Positions 1-5,105 of a stretch of 14,106 nt of DNA are shown piece by piece (position 1 is the stretch's first letter; each line of letters opens with the position of its first letter). The DNA is from Campylobacterota bacterium (GTDB taxonomy: Bacteria; Campylobacterota; Campylobacteria; Campylobacterales; SZUA-545), in NCBI GenBank assembly GCA_030836705.1, contig JAUPLZ010000376.1, positions 1 through 14,106 of the forward strand. Direction: 5' to 3'. The notes beneath the pieces were generated by a model. It was given only the letters and a program-made list of their open reading frames with translations. It did no database searches and was not told the origin of the DNA. Made by a program: the position numbers and the translations under genes.

Positions 1-135
1 CAAATCTTTAAAATACTCTCTATATGTGTCTATCATATGTTGAGTAAAAACTTCTAAATCTCTTCTCATCGCTAACTCATAGCGATATTCATCTTTGATG
101 CTGTGCATCTTCTCTTCTCTCAACTCATCTGTCAT
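1..135 (-). CDS. Hypothetical phage protein, partial (C-terminus beyond window)
   Basis: An open frame begins at an ATG whose first bases overlap the TGA of the preceding gene (ATGA overlap, translational coupling) and runs off the left edge after 45 codons. The visible protein starts MTDELREEKMHSIKDEYRY and is very rich in charged residues, probably a long helix. No family is recognised. It lies at the distal end of the leftward recombination operon, behind another tiny gene, a typical place for small accessory phage proteins. The full length and function cannot be told from this window. Confidence 0.6.
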   Translation of the reverse strand, partial: MTDELREEKMHSIKDEYRYELAMRRDLEVFTQHMIDTYREYFKDL

Positions 136-227
136 TTTACTATCCTTGCAAACTCTCCAACTGTCATATCTGGCTTAATAGCAATTATGGCTTTGATTAG
201 CTTTAGCGTGTGTTTAGTTAGTTTCAT
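132..227 (-). CDS. Small hypothetical phage protein, 31 aa
   Basis: A short gene reading MKLTKHTLKLIKAIIAIKPD and ending GEFARIVK. An AAAAAGGA ribosome-binding site precedes it by about 8 nt. An in-frame ATG at 236 would add three residues but lies directly on the Shine-Dalgarno, so 227 is the better start. It overlaps the next gene by four bases (ATGA), which supports real translation. The sequence could form a basic helix followed by a short helix; no family is recognised. Its 5' leader contains the long hairpin at 249-300. Confidence 0.55.
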   Translation of the reverse strand: MKLTKHTLKLIKAIIAIKPDMTVGEFARIVK

Positions 228-248
228 TTTATCCATCCTTTTTAAAGC

Positions 249-300
249 TTAAAGCTTATAGAGCCGCACGAAGGAGTAAGTGCGACTTTATAAACTTTAA
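249..300 (-). ncRNA. 21-position hairpin with anti-Shine-Dalgarno loop
   Basis: Arms 249-269 and 280-300 pair at 20 of 21 positions on the minus-strand RNA: 18 Watson-Crick pairs, two G-U pairs (positions 255/294 and 264/285) and one C-A mismatch (261/288). On the plus strand the two G-U pairs become mismatches, so the minus strand is favoured. The 10-nt loop reads UUACUCCUUC in RNA and is complementary to GAAGGAGUAA, a strong Shine-Dalgarno string. It lies about 20 nt upstream of the ribosome-binding site of the small gene at 132-227. No U-tract follows, so it is not a normal terminator. It could be a 5' UTR regulatory element or part of a small RNA. Confidence 0.6.
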
Positions 301-549
301 AACGCCCTTGCAAAGCAAAAACAAGCAGTGAACAAGTGAGAAATACTATAATTTATTTCCGAATGTTTTGCAAAAGCGTACAATTAGCCTCTCGGCAACT
401 AATAACCCTCTGGCAACACACAGATTACACATCTTAAAGATTTCTATGTGCTGTATAAAAGATTTTGATAAGTCAAAGAACTAGAGAGGGATTAACCTCT
501 CTTGTATGAAAATTTTAGCACGATTGGAAATTAAAGTCGTTGACACAAA
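301..549 (-). other. Structured non-coding stretch downstream of HNH gene
   Basis: I see no convincing gene in these 249 bases. On the minus strand it holds several hairpins: a 7-bp stem 483-489/496-502; a 9-bp stem 428-432+420-423 / 446-450+451-454 with a 4-nt bulge; and GCC-GAGA-GGC at 387-396, a GNRA-type tetraloop only on the minus strand. Two near-identical tandem units beginning GTTGCC (about 383-417) include that hairpin. The region would be transcribed from the promoter at 1062-1090 after the HNH gene. A TATAAT on the plus strand (347-352) lacks a recognisable -35. It may be part of one leader or small RNA together with the hairpin at 249-300. Confidence 0.4.
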
Positions 550-1041
550 TCAATTTTTGAAGCTTCTTAAAAACTCTCTTATTTCAACATGTCTTTGATG
601 ATGACACTTACTACATAGCCATATAACTTCGAGTGGTTTTGAGTAATCTTCATGATGTGCTTCAACCTTTATGTCGGAATTACATTTCGAGCAAATATAC
701 TCACGAATTATTGTTCCATTCATAACTGCTCTTGCGACTCTTAAGTGAGCATTTCTTTTATGCTTATTTTTTTTAGCCCATTCATTTCGAAGCTCATTAT
801 ACCGCTGTTTCTTTTTTGGGCAACTTTCTATTCTTTCTTTGTTTTTTAGAGTTCGCTCTTCCTTGTTTTTCCTATTTCTATCTCTATACTTTCTTTTCTC
901 AATTTCAGATTCTGTTCTTCCAAATGTGTCTAGTTTTGTGCAATCTTTACACTTATTGAGATGACCATCGCTCATTTGTTTATGCTTATAAAATTCGGAT
1001 AACGGCTTTATTGTATTGCACTTAAAACATTCCTTTTCCAT
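550..1041 (-). CDS. HNH endonuclease with two Cys-pair zinc sites (homing type)
   Basis: A 163-residue protein with an N-terminal Cys-pair zinc site (C5, C8, C31, C34), a long very basic lysine/arginine/glutamate-rich middle (about 45-100), and a C-terminal HNH-like zinc site: C117-x2-C120, H129-H130 as the ββα-metal histidines, then C143-x2-C146-HH. This arrangement is usual for free-standing phage HNH endonucleases, which nick or cut DNA and spread their own gene. It starts at an ATG after AAAAGGGG and has its own near-consensus promoter rather than depending on the ssb operon. That promoter, and its position inserted between ssb and small operon genes, fit an independent mobile gene. Target site unknown. 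Confidence 0.8.
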   Translation of the reverse strand: MEKECFKCNTIKPLSEFYKHKQMSDGHLNKCKDCTKLDTFGRTESEIEKRKYRDRNRKNKEERTLKNKERIESCPKKKQRYNELRNEWAKKNKHKRNAHLRVARAVMNGTIIREYICSKCNSDIKVEAHHEDYSKPLEVIWLCSKCHHQRHVEIREFLRSFKN

Positions 1042-1061
1042 AAAAACCCCTTTTTTATATA

Positions 1062-1090
1062 ATTATACTAAAAAGGATTTAATATGTCAA
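1062..1090 (-). promoter_or_regulatory. Near-perfect sigma-70 promoter for the HNH gene
   Basis: On the minus strand TTGACA (1085-1090) and TATAAT (1062-1067) are separated by exactly 17 bp, and the start codon of the HNH gene follows about 20 nt downstream. Both hexamers match the consensus fully, which is striking in a window where most other promoters have only a good -10 box. It overlaps the end of ssb (stop at 1099). Confidence 0.8.
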
Positions 1091-1098
1091 TATCCATT

Positions 1099-1608
1099 TT
1101 AAAAGGGGATACTATCTTCATCAATATCAATCTCCGGCAAAGAGTCTTTACTAGGCGTTTGTCTTTGTGGCTCTCTGTAAGCCGTGTGATTTGCTTGATT
1201 ACTTTGTGTATTTTGATTCTGATTTTGCCCGTAACCGCCTTGTTGCGGTGCTTGATTTGTTTGACTGTTGTTTGATTGTCCGTCTTGCTTACTATCTAAC
1301 ATCTTCATAGATTCAACCATTACGCTATGTTTTGAGTGCTTTTGCCCGTCTTGACTAGTCCAACTATCTAATTTTAGCCGCCCGACAATTAAAACCTTTG
1401 AGCCTTTGCGCAAATACTGATTACATATTTCGCCTTGCTTACCCATAGCTGTTAAATCCACAAAACAAGTCTCTTCTTTTTTCTCATTATTGCTTGTATA
1501 TTTATGAGATGTTGCAATGCTATTGCTATAAATAGCCGTACCGCCTGAAGTGTATTTCAACTCACCGTCTTTTGTTAAATTGCCTAATAGTGTTATTTGA
1601 TTATACAT
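1099..1608 (-). CDS. ssb: Single-stranded DNA-binding protein
   Basis: A 169-residue SSB. Residues 1-105 form the OB fold (MYNQITLLGNLTKDGELKY; EETCFVDLTAMGKQGEICNQ; KGSKVLIVGRL). Residues about 115-150 are a glutamine/asparagine-rich flexible linker, and the last residues DIDEDSIPF are the acidic tip that binds partner replication proteins. The protein coats single-stranded DNA during phage replication and recombination. It is the last of five genes in the leftward recombination operon, next to ERF and NinB-like genes, as in many phages. The similarity to Campylobacter-type SSB (known from memory, not searched) is the main host clue. Start ATG follows AAAAGGAAATTAA. Confidence 0.95.
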   Translation of the reverse strand: MYNQITLLGNLTKDGELKYTSGGTAIYSNSIATSHKYTSNNEKKEETCFVDLTAMGKQGEICNQYLRKGSKVLIVGRLKLDSWTSQDGQKHSKHSVMVESMKMLDSKQDGQSNNSQTNQAPQQGGYGQNQNQNTQSNQANHTAYREPQRQTPSKDSLPEIDIDEDSIPF

Positions 1609-1619
1609 TTAATTTCCTT

Positions 1620-2033
1620 TTATTTTTCCCAAAGCTCACGGCTTGGAAACGGTGGTATTTCCACCCCTTTGGAAGCAAAAGCAATAGTAACGAAATCTAT
1701 CATCTCGTCTATCTCTTTACGCTTCAACTTAGTTGTGCTGTCTATGTCAAAAACCTTTTTTATCGTAGCTTTGATAATTTGAGTTTTTACAAGTTCCATA
1801 CTCCATTCTATCTTATTTCCAAATATGCCGTGCATATACAAACTGTTTTTATTAAGTATATCAGCAACTTGTTTGCACCATAAGTGCATAGCTCTATTCT
1901 GGGCGGTCGTTCTGCTATCTTTATTTTTCATCTCAACTTCATATACGGCATCGCTAAACTTTTGCCATTTTTGAAGTTCATCATCGTCATAAGGGACTGC
2001 GACATCCCCTATCTTTTTAAGCGTGATTTTCAT
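1620..2033 (-). CDS. NinB-like phage recombination protein
   Basis: A 137-residue protein with the motif RTTAQNRAMHLW (about 41-52), a conserved STTKLKRKEIDEM stretch near residue 100 and a C-terminal FASKGVEIPPFPS. This pattern is seen in a family of phage proteins often annotated as NinB or Orf recombination mediators, which bind single-stranded DNA and help load recombinases. It overlaps the preceding gene by 17 bp and is followed by ssb after 11 bp, so it belongs to the same operon. Family assignment is from motif memory and the family name is moderately certain; the role in recombination is supported by the neighbours. Confidence 0.65.
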   Translation of the reverse strand: MKITLKKIGDVAVPYDDDELQKWQKFSDAVYEVEMKNKDSRTTAQNRAMHLWCKQVADILNKNSLYMHGIFGNKIEWSMELVKTQIIKATIKKVFDIDSTTKLKRKEIDEMIDFVTIAFASKGVEIPPFPSRELWEK

Positions 2034-2526
2034 CTTGCTTATTTCTTCTTTTGTTTACTTTTAAACTCGGCTGATTATATGTTACTTCAAGTTTCGCACC
2101 CTCGACCGCCATATCATTAAGTAGTGCTTCTTTTAAGGCGGTCTTGTCAATAACCATTTTAAAATATCCTGCATTTATAACCGCCTCCTCGTCCATTACA
2201 ACAACTTCGATACTCTCTTTTTTATCGTAAACCGATATAGAAGATATAATATCTCCGTTGAGCTTATCAATGCCATTGTCTTGTAACCATTTAGCCGCCG
2301 CTTCCTTGATTATGTCTTCTTGACTATCCAAATCTTTTTTAAGCGATTGAAGTTCTTTTATGGCGCTATTTATTCGGTCTTTTGCACTATCGAGATTGTC
2401 AATAGCTCTAAACACATAATCGGCAGTTCCATTCGCTCCGACCGTTTCCGCCTTTTTATCTAAAATAGCGGGTATCTCTGATGCCTTGGCGGTTTCAAGA
2501 TTAGTTTGAATTGTCTTTAATTTCAT
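2017..2526 (-). CDS. Siphovirus Gp157-like protein
   Basis: About 169 residues from MKLKTIQTN. The middle (about 50-85) is a predicted coiled coil, and the C-terminal part carries the segment MVIDKTALKEALLND followed by AVEGAKLEV, matching the Gp157 pattern of a lysine-rich turn then 'DKxAxKxAL...GAxL'. Gp157-family proteins travel with ERF/RecT and SSB in phage recombination operons; their biochemical role is not established. I prefer the ATG at 2526 because AAAGGA lies 7 nt upstream; an ATG at 2532 sits too close to it. The gene overlaps the end of the ERF gene by 26 bp, so the two are probably translationally coupled. Confidence 0.75.
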   Translation of the reverse strand: MKLKTIQTNLETAKASEIPAILDKKAETVGANGTADYVFRAIDNLDSAKDRINSAIKELQSLKKDLDSQEDIIKEAAAKWLQDNGIDKLNGDIISSISVYDKKESIEVVVMDEEAVINAGYFKMVIDKTALKEALLNDMAVEGAKLEVTYNQPSLKVNKRRNKQDENHA

Positions 2527-3115
2527 CAACATTTCCTTTTTTCTTTTTTGCTTGGAGCTGATGTAATGCTTGAGTGAAGTATCCACTCGGAAGCTCTGCA
2601 ACCGTGTTTATTTTATAAGCTTCACAAAACTTTTTAATATCTGTTCCTGTATCTGCTATTAGCTGCGCTAACATTCCAGTTTGTTTGATGTCGATAGTGT
2701 TTTTAACGCCCTCCTCATCATTTTCGCCTGTCTCAAGCATAAGCACTTTTAGTATCGCATTTTTTACCGCATAAGACAAAGCCTTACCCGCGCACTTATC
2801 ATCACTGCCCTCTGCGTGAGCTTCAATAGTAACCGTAAGTTTGCTCTCATCTTCACAGTCTATAAAATCAATATCGTATAGAGCCTCAAATCTTATTTTA
2901 TCGTTACCTTTAGAGGTTTTGCCGTCTATTGATATTCCTTTTGCCGTTTGCCTCGGTACTATCATTATTCCGGCATCTGCAAAAAACGGTCTTACAATTT
3001 CCGTAACTTTGTCGTGCGAGACCGCCTTATAAGAGTTGTTACCAAATCCTACCGTAGTATCTTTTGTTACAAAGCCTACTTTCTTCATAACATCATTTAT
3101 TTTTTTATAAATCAT
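2501..3115 (-). CDS. erf: ERF-family single-strand annealing protein
   Basis: A 204-residue ERF-superfamily recombinase. The hallmark block GKALSYAVKNAILKVLMLET (residues 110-129) followed by GENDEEG is clearly present, as are the N-terminal helix and DKVTEIVRPFFADAGI (35-50). ERF proteins form rings on single-stranded DNA and anneal complementary strands, giving RecA-independent recombination and genome circularisation. The C-terminal 70 residues are variable and lysine-rich, as usual. Its ATG overlaps the TGA of the upstream small gene by four bases. It is the key gene of the leftward operon, with Gp157-like, NinB-like and SSB genes behind it. Confidence 0.92.
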   Translation of the reverse strand: MIYKKINDVMKKVGFVTKDTTVGFGNNSYKAVSHDKVTEIVRPFFADAGIMIVPRQTAKGISIDGKTSKGNDKIRFEALYDIDFIDCEDESKLTVTIEAHAEGSDDKCAGKALSYAVKNAILKVLMLETGENDEEGVKNTIDIKQTGMLAQLIADTGTDIKKFCEAYKINTVAELPSGYFTQALHQLQAKKKKGNVDEIKDNSN

Positions 3116-3315
3116 AACATATCCTCTATTAGAATTTTTATATCCTCTCTATAGTCGTATCCGTCATAGTTAGCCGATTGATTCATAATTTTTTCAATCA
3201 TATTTCTTAACTGAACGAAATCCCCATCGAGCTTATCAACCAACAGCCCAAAACTAATTCTTATCTTCTCTTGTTTCTCCTCAAACTTGTTAAGGTCGTA
3301 CTCGTATTTTTCCAT
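3112..3315 (-). CDS. Hypothetical protein, first gene of leftward operon
   Basis: A 67-residue acidic/lysine-rich helical protein starting MEKYEYDLNKFEEKQEKIRI and ending NYDGYDYREDIKILIEDML. I chose the ATG at 3315 because AAGGA lies 5 nt upstream of it; the ATG at 3321 abuts the Shine-Dalgarno, and the longer frame to 3351 runs into the terminator-like hairpin. No family is recognised. It is coupled to ERF by a 4-bp overlap and is the first gene after the large structured RNA, so its expression could depend on read-through of that RNA. Confidence 0.65.
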   Translation of the reverse strand: MEKYEYDLNKFEEKQEKIRISFGLLVDKLDGDFVQLRNMIEKIMNQSANYDGYDYREDIKILIEDML

Positions 3316-3329
3316 ATCCATCCTTTTAT

Positions 3330-3360
3330 AAAAAACTTTAAAAACTAACATTCGTTAGCT
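3330..3360 (-). terminator. Weak terminator or attenuator between the large RNA and the operon
   Basis: On the minus strand GCTAAC-GAAT-GTTAGT forms a 5-6 bp hairpin (3344-3349 with 3354-3359) followed at once by TTTTTAAAGTTTTTT. It lies directly downstream of the last helix of the structured RNA and just upstream of the ribosome-binding site of the operon's first gene. The stem is short and AT-rich, so termination would be partial. It could define the 3' end of the RNA while letting some transcripts continue into the recombination operon. Confidence 0.45.
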
Positions 3361-3829
3361 TTATGAAGTCTTTTTGTCCTATGCCAACTTGCAAGTTTCG
3401 CTCTCCATTTGGTGAGTACGGCATAGGAACTTTTTTGTACAACTATATGATTTTTCAATCGTGCGTCTGGAACACCATAGCTGTATCAAAAAGTATAAAC
3501 TCTCTGAGTGATGTATAGCCATAGGACTTTCACCTATGGACTCCGAGCATTTTCACATAAGGGGGTTTGTCAATAATGACAAATGGACTACTAAAAATCC
3601 TCCTCGACTAAGCCTATTAGACTGCCGTTTGTTGCACGCGTTGATTCGCTCCCGAAACCTATCTTAGAATATAGTTACGCGTCTTTTTTCCGCCACTATA
3701 CATCACATTAAAAAGTTTTTCTTTAGGCGTTATTTGGTGCGCCAACCCCTTAGTTCCACCACAAAAGTGAGGTCATTTATAGCTACTCGCTAAAGGCTCT
3801 CGCCTATGGTTTTTGTGAACCGATGGAAC
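3345..3829 (-). ncRNA. Large ornate structured RNA, class not recognised
   Basis: This stretch has no convincing ORF but is densely self-complementary. Helices by plus coordinates, all on minus-strand RNA: 3753-3758/3824-3829 closing four small hairpins (3808-3821, 3794-3805 with a GAGA loop, 3780-3792, 3760-3769 region); 3508-3518/3696-3706, 11 bp perfect; 3519-3525/3533-3539, stacked on the last; 3566-3572/3577-3583; 3636-3641/3677-3682; 3645-3648/3653-3656; 3608-3611/3617-3620; 3438-3446/3477-3485 with a U-G pair only on this strand; 3449-3452/3457-3460 with a GAAA loop; 3377-3385/3420-3428 closing two hairpins. A 7-bp pairing 3558-3564/3746-3752 crosses the 11-bp helix. GNRA loops and the wobble pair point to the minus strand. 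It resembles large phage RNAs such as GOLLD or ROOL in character, but I cannot match it to either. Confidence 0.8.
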
Positions 3830-3830
3830 A

Positions 3831-3836
3831 ATTATA
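3831..3836 (-). promoter_or_regulatory. Candidate -10 box for leftward transcription
   Basis: TATAAT on the minus strand, two bases upstream of the first helix of the large RNA. A start 6-7 nt downstream of this box would cut into the first helix (3824-3829), so either that helix is not fully formed or the true start uses an upstream AT-rich -10 such as the one near 3847-3852. No clear -35 is visible. Confidence 0.4.
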
Positions 3837-3864
3837 AAATAAAACATATAAATTCTAGCTTAAA

Positions 3865-3881
3865 TAATAATTGAATTATTA
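3865..3881. promoter_or_regulatory. Operator-like 17-bp dyad between divergent promoters
   Basis: TAATAATTGAATTATTA is a perfect 8+1+8 dyad. It lies in the very AT-rich gap (3836-3960) between the leftward RNA and the rightward promoter. Its place suits an operator for a small regulator such as the helix-turn-helix protein at 3963-4145. AT-rich palindromes also arise by chance in such DNA, and the same stretch could serve as a DNA-unwinding element. Confidence 0.4.
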
Positions 3882-3905
3882 AATAAAGCAAATAATGTTT
3901 AAAGC

Positions 3906-3935
3906 TTGACTTTTATTATAAAATAATGCTACAAT
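3906..3935 (+). promoter_or_regulatory. Sigma-70 promoter of the rightward genes
   Basis: TTGACT (3906-3911) and TACAAT (3930-3935) are separated by 18 bp. The predicted start near 3942 lies about 20 nt upstream of the ATG at 3963, whose Shine-Dalgarno AGGAG sits at 3953-3957. Confidence 0.75.
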
Positions 3936-3962
3936 TTTATTAATATTAAAACAGGAGTTAAA

Positions 3963-4145
3963 ATGAAACAAAAAAATATACTTATTCCACCAGCAGAACT
4001 ATCTAAAAAATATGGATTTCCATACCAAACGATGCTAAACTGGTCAAAAGAAGATGGATATAAACATACTATATATAAAATTTTAGAAAAGAATATGATT
4101 TTAGAAATGAATCAAGATATAGTAAAATTTACAGATAAGGGGTAA
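3963..4145 (+). CDS. Small helix-turn-helix protein, putative regulator
   Basis: A 60-residue protein. Residues 9-44 (PPAELSKKYGFPYQTMLNWS and the following DGYKHTIYKILEK) look like a helix-turn-helix: a short helix, a turn at GFP, a recognition helix with a conserved tryptophan, then a third helix. The same module ends the neighbouring 255-residue nuclease (residues about 208-243), where the matching text is ESQIAVFFGIPKPTAANWSK. The gene has its own promoter and an AGGAG ribosome-binding site, and stops 2 bp before the next start. It is first in the rightward transcript and beside a palindrome, so a repressor role at the divergent promoters is plausible but inferred. Confidence 0.65.
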   Translation: MKQKNILIPPAELSKKYGFPYQTMLNWSKEDGYKHTIYKILEKNMILEMNQDIVKFTDKG

Positions 4146-4147
4146 TA

Positions 4148-4915
4148 GTGGGGACAACAAAACACGGAATGAGTAAAACTGCAATATACAGTAGATGGCA
4201 AGCTATGGTTTCAAGATGTCACAATGAAAACGATATAGGGTATATGTATTATGGAGAGAAGGGCATTGGAGTATATAATGAATGGAAAAATGATTTTACT
4301 GTTTTTTATAAGTGGGCTTTAAATAATGGTTTCAAAGAAAATCTAACACTTGATAGAATTGATGCCACAAAAAATTATTGCCCTGACAACTGCAGATGGA
4401 TAACAATGCACGAGAATATACTTAATCAAGAAAGAAACTCAAACAGAAACAAGGATGATTTATATATCCACGAAAGACATTCTAACTGCTTTGTAGTTGA
4501 TGTAAGTAAAGGCACTAAGCAAAACAGAAAACTACTCTACAGAGAAAGCTTTTTAACAAAAAAAGAAGCAGCAATAGCGAGAGATTTATTTTTAAAAACA
4601 GGAGAAAAAACAAGACATATCAAACACGAACTAGGAACTTCAGAAAAAGAAGACATATCAGGGCATATAAAAAGAAAAGAAAGAGCAAAGAAAAGACAAG
4701 AGCAGAGATTAATAGCTCTAAGCCAAAATAATCAAACAAAAAAAGTAGCAATTAGGAATATAAACAAGAAAGAAAGCCAAATCGCTGTATTTTTTGGAAT
4801 ACCAAAGCCAACAGCGGCAAACTGGAGTAAAGCAAAAGACTGGAGAGGCGAGTTTTATAAAAAGCTTGAAAAGATATACGCTCAACATTTAGCGGATATG
4901 GCTAAAGATATGTAA
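4148..4915 (+). CDS. Homing-type HNH nuclease with AP2-like middle and HTH tail
   Basis: A 255-residue protein starting at GTG, with AAGGGG six bases upstream. Residues 8-100 match a common phage endonuclease pattern: IYSRWQAMVSRCHN, YYGEKGIGVYNEWKNDF, then LDRIDATKNYCPDNCRW and an N-rich end; the D-R-I-D…N-C-R-W block is the probable nuclease centre. Residues about 105-150 resemble an AP2-type DNA-binding sheet (FVVDVS…LTKKEAAIARDLFLK). The basic segment 170-200 is followed by a helix-turn-helix at 208-243 shared with the upstream 60-residue protein. Such proteins are free-standing phage homing endonucleases. The linked HTH could target or autoregulate. Function inferred from motifs only. 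Confidence 0.75.
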   Translation: MGTTKHGMSKTAIYSRWQAMVSRCHNENDIGYMYYGEKGIGVYNEWKNDFTVFYKWALNNGFKENLTLDRIDATKNYCPDNCRWITMHENILNQERNSNRNKDDLYIHERHSNCFVVDVSKGTKQNRKLLYRESFLTKKEAAIARDLFLKTGEKTRHIKHELGTSEKEDISGHIKRKERAKKRQEQRLIALSQNNQTKKVAIRNINKKESQIAVFFGIPKPTAANWSKAKDWRGEFYKKLEKIYAQHLADMAKDM

Positions 4916-4924
4916 ATTTTATGC

Positions 4925-4930
4925 TATAAT
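4925..4930 (+). promoter_or_regulatory. Extended -10 promoter before the pseudoknot RNA
   Basis: TGCTATAAT: a consensus TATAAT with the TG of an extended -10 box, which does not need a good -35 (none is seen). Transcription would start near 4936-4938, at the first arm of the structured leader. It lies 10 bp beyond the stop of the upstream nuclease gene. Confidence 0.65.
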
Positions 4931-4933
4931 TTC

Positions 4934-5083
4934 GTTGAGGGTGCGGTTTAATAGACTGCTAACTCAACCATTCTTTTAATTAAGTGAGTATTCAAAGGTT
5001 CGTCCAGTACCTCGATGCTACTCACTGAATTAAGGGAATATGAAGCATCGGAAACTGGACACTTCCAAATAGCTTCCCCTTAA
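4934..5083 (+). ncRNA. Pseudoknotted structured RNA in the leader of an HNH gene
   Basis: Three parts are seen. First, a two-tier hairpin: 4934-4939/4963-4968 (6 bp) enclosing 4943-4948/4954-4959 (one G-U inside, U-G at the loop end). Second, an H-type pseudoknot: stem 1 is 4976-4990/5019-5033, 14 of 15 pairs; stem 2 is 5002-5008/5054-5060 plus 5013-5018/5045-5050, 13 pairs with a small internal loop. The strands alternate 1-2-1-2 with almost no gap between the stems, so they could stack coaxially. Third, 5030-5036 can pair with 5077-5083 and would compete with stem 1. The HNH start codon at 5106 follows. It may be a cis-regulatory leader, a small RNA or a relic of a homing element; I recognise no known class. 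Confidence 0.75.
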
Positions 5084-5105
5084 ATTTAATTTTGTCTAGG
5101 TAAAA

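Noticed and set aside
347..352. Plus-strand TATAAT as a promoter
   Set aside because: No -35 hexamer, no downstream plus-strand gene, and all genes here run leftward; chance is likely in AT-rich DNA.
1572..2120. Plus-strand ORFs opposite ssb, NinB-like and Gp157-like genes
   Set aside because: They lack ribosome-binding sites and overlap well-supported minus-strand genes along their whole length; hydrophobic composition is what the reverse of charged proteins gives.
3345..3829. tmRNA, RNase P RNA or group II intron domain V
   Set aside because: None of the conserved cores I know (tmRNA ends and tag frame, GAGGAAAGUCC of RNase P, AGC/GAAA helix of domain V with a reverse transcriptase) is present in a consistent fold; the CCATAGG hairpin only resembles domain V superficially.
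4996..5008. tRNA T-arm-like GGTTCG
   Set aside because: No acceptor stem, anticodon arm or CCA end fits around it. No tRNA or rRNA gene was seen in the window.
5002..5060. Possible hammerhead ribozyme: GAAAC after a helix strand, pairing with GTCCAGT
   Set aside because: The A of GAAA can pair with U before a GUA triplet as in a type III hammerhead, but the required CUGANGA box is missing: the second helix starts right after ACCT, and the only CTGA in the segment (5025-5028) is followed by ATT.
4921..5105. Group I intron remnant
   Set aside because: No P4-P6 or P7 core that I can recognise and no split exon in either flanking gene. Only a 5-bp TAGAC/GTCTA pair recalls P7. Left as a test in the findings.
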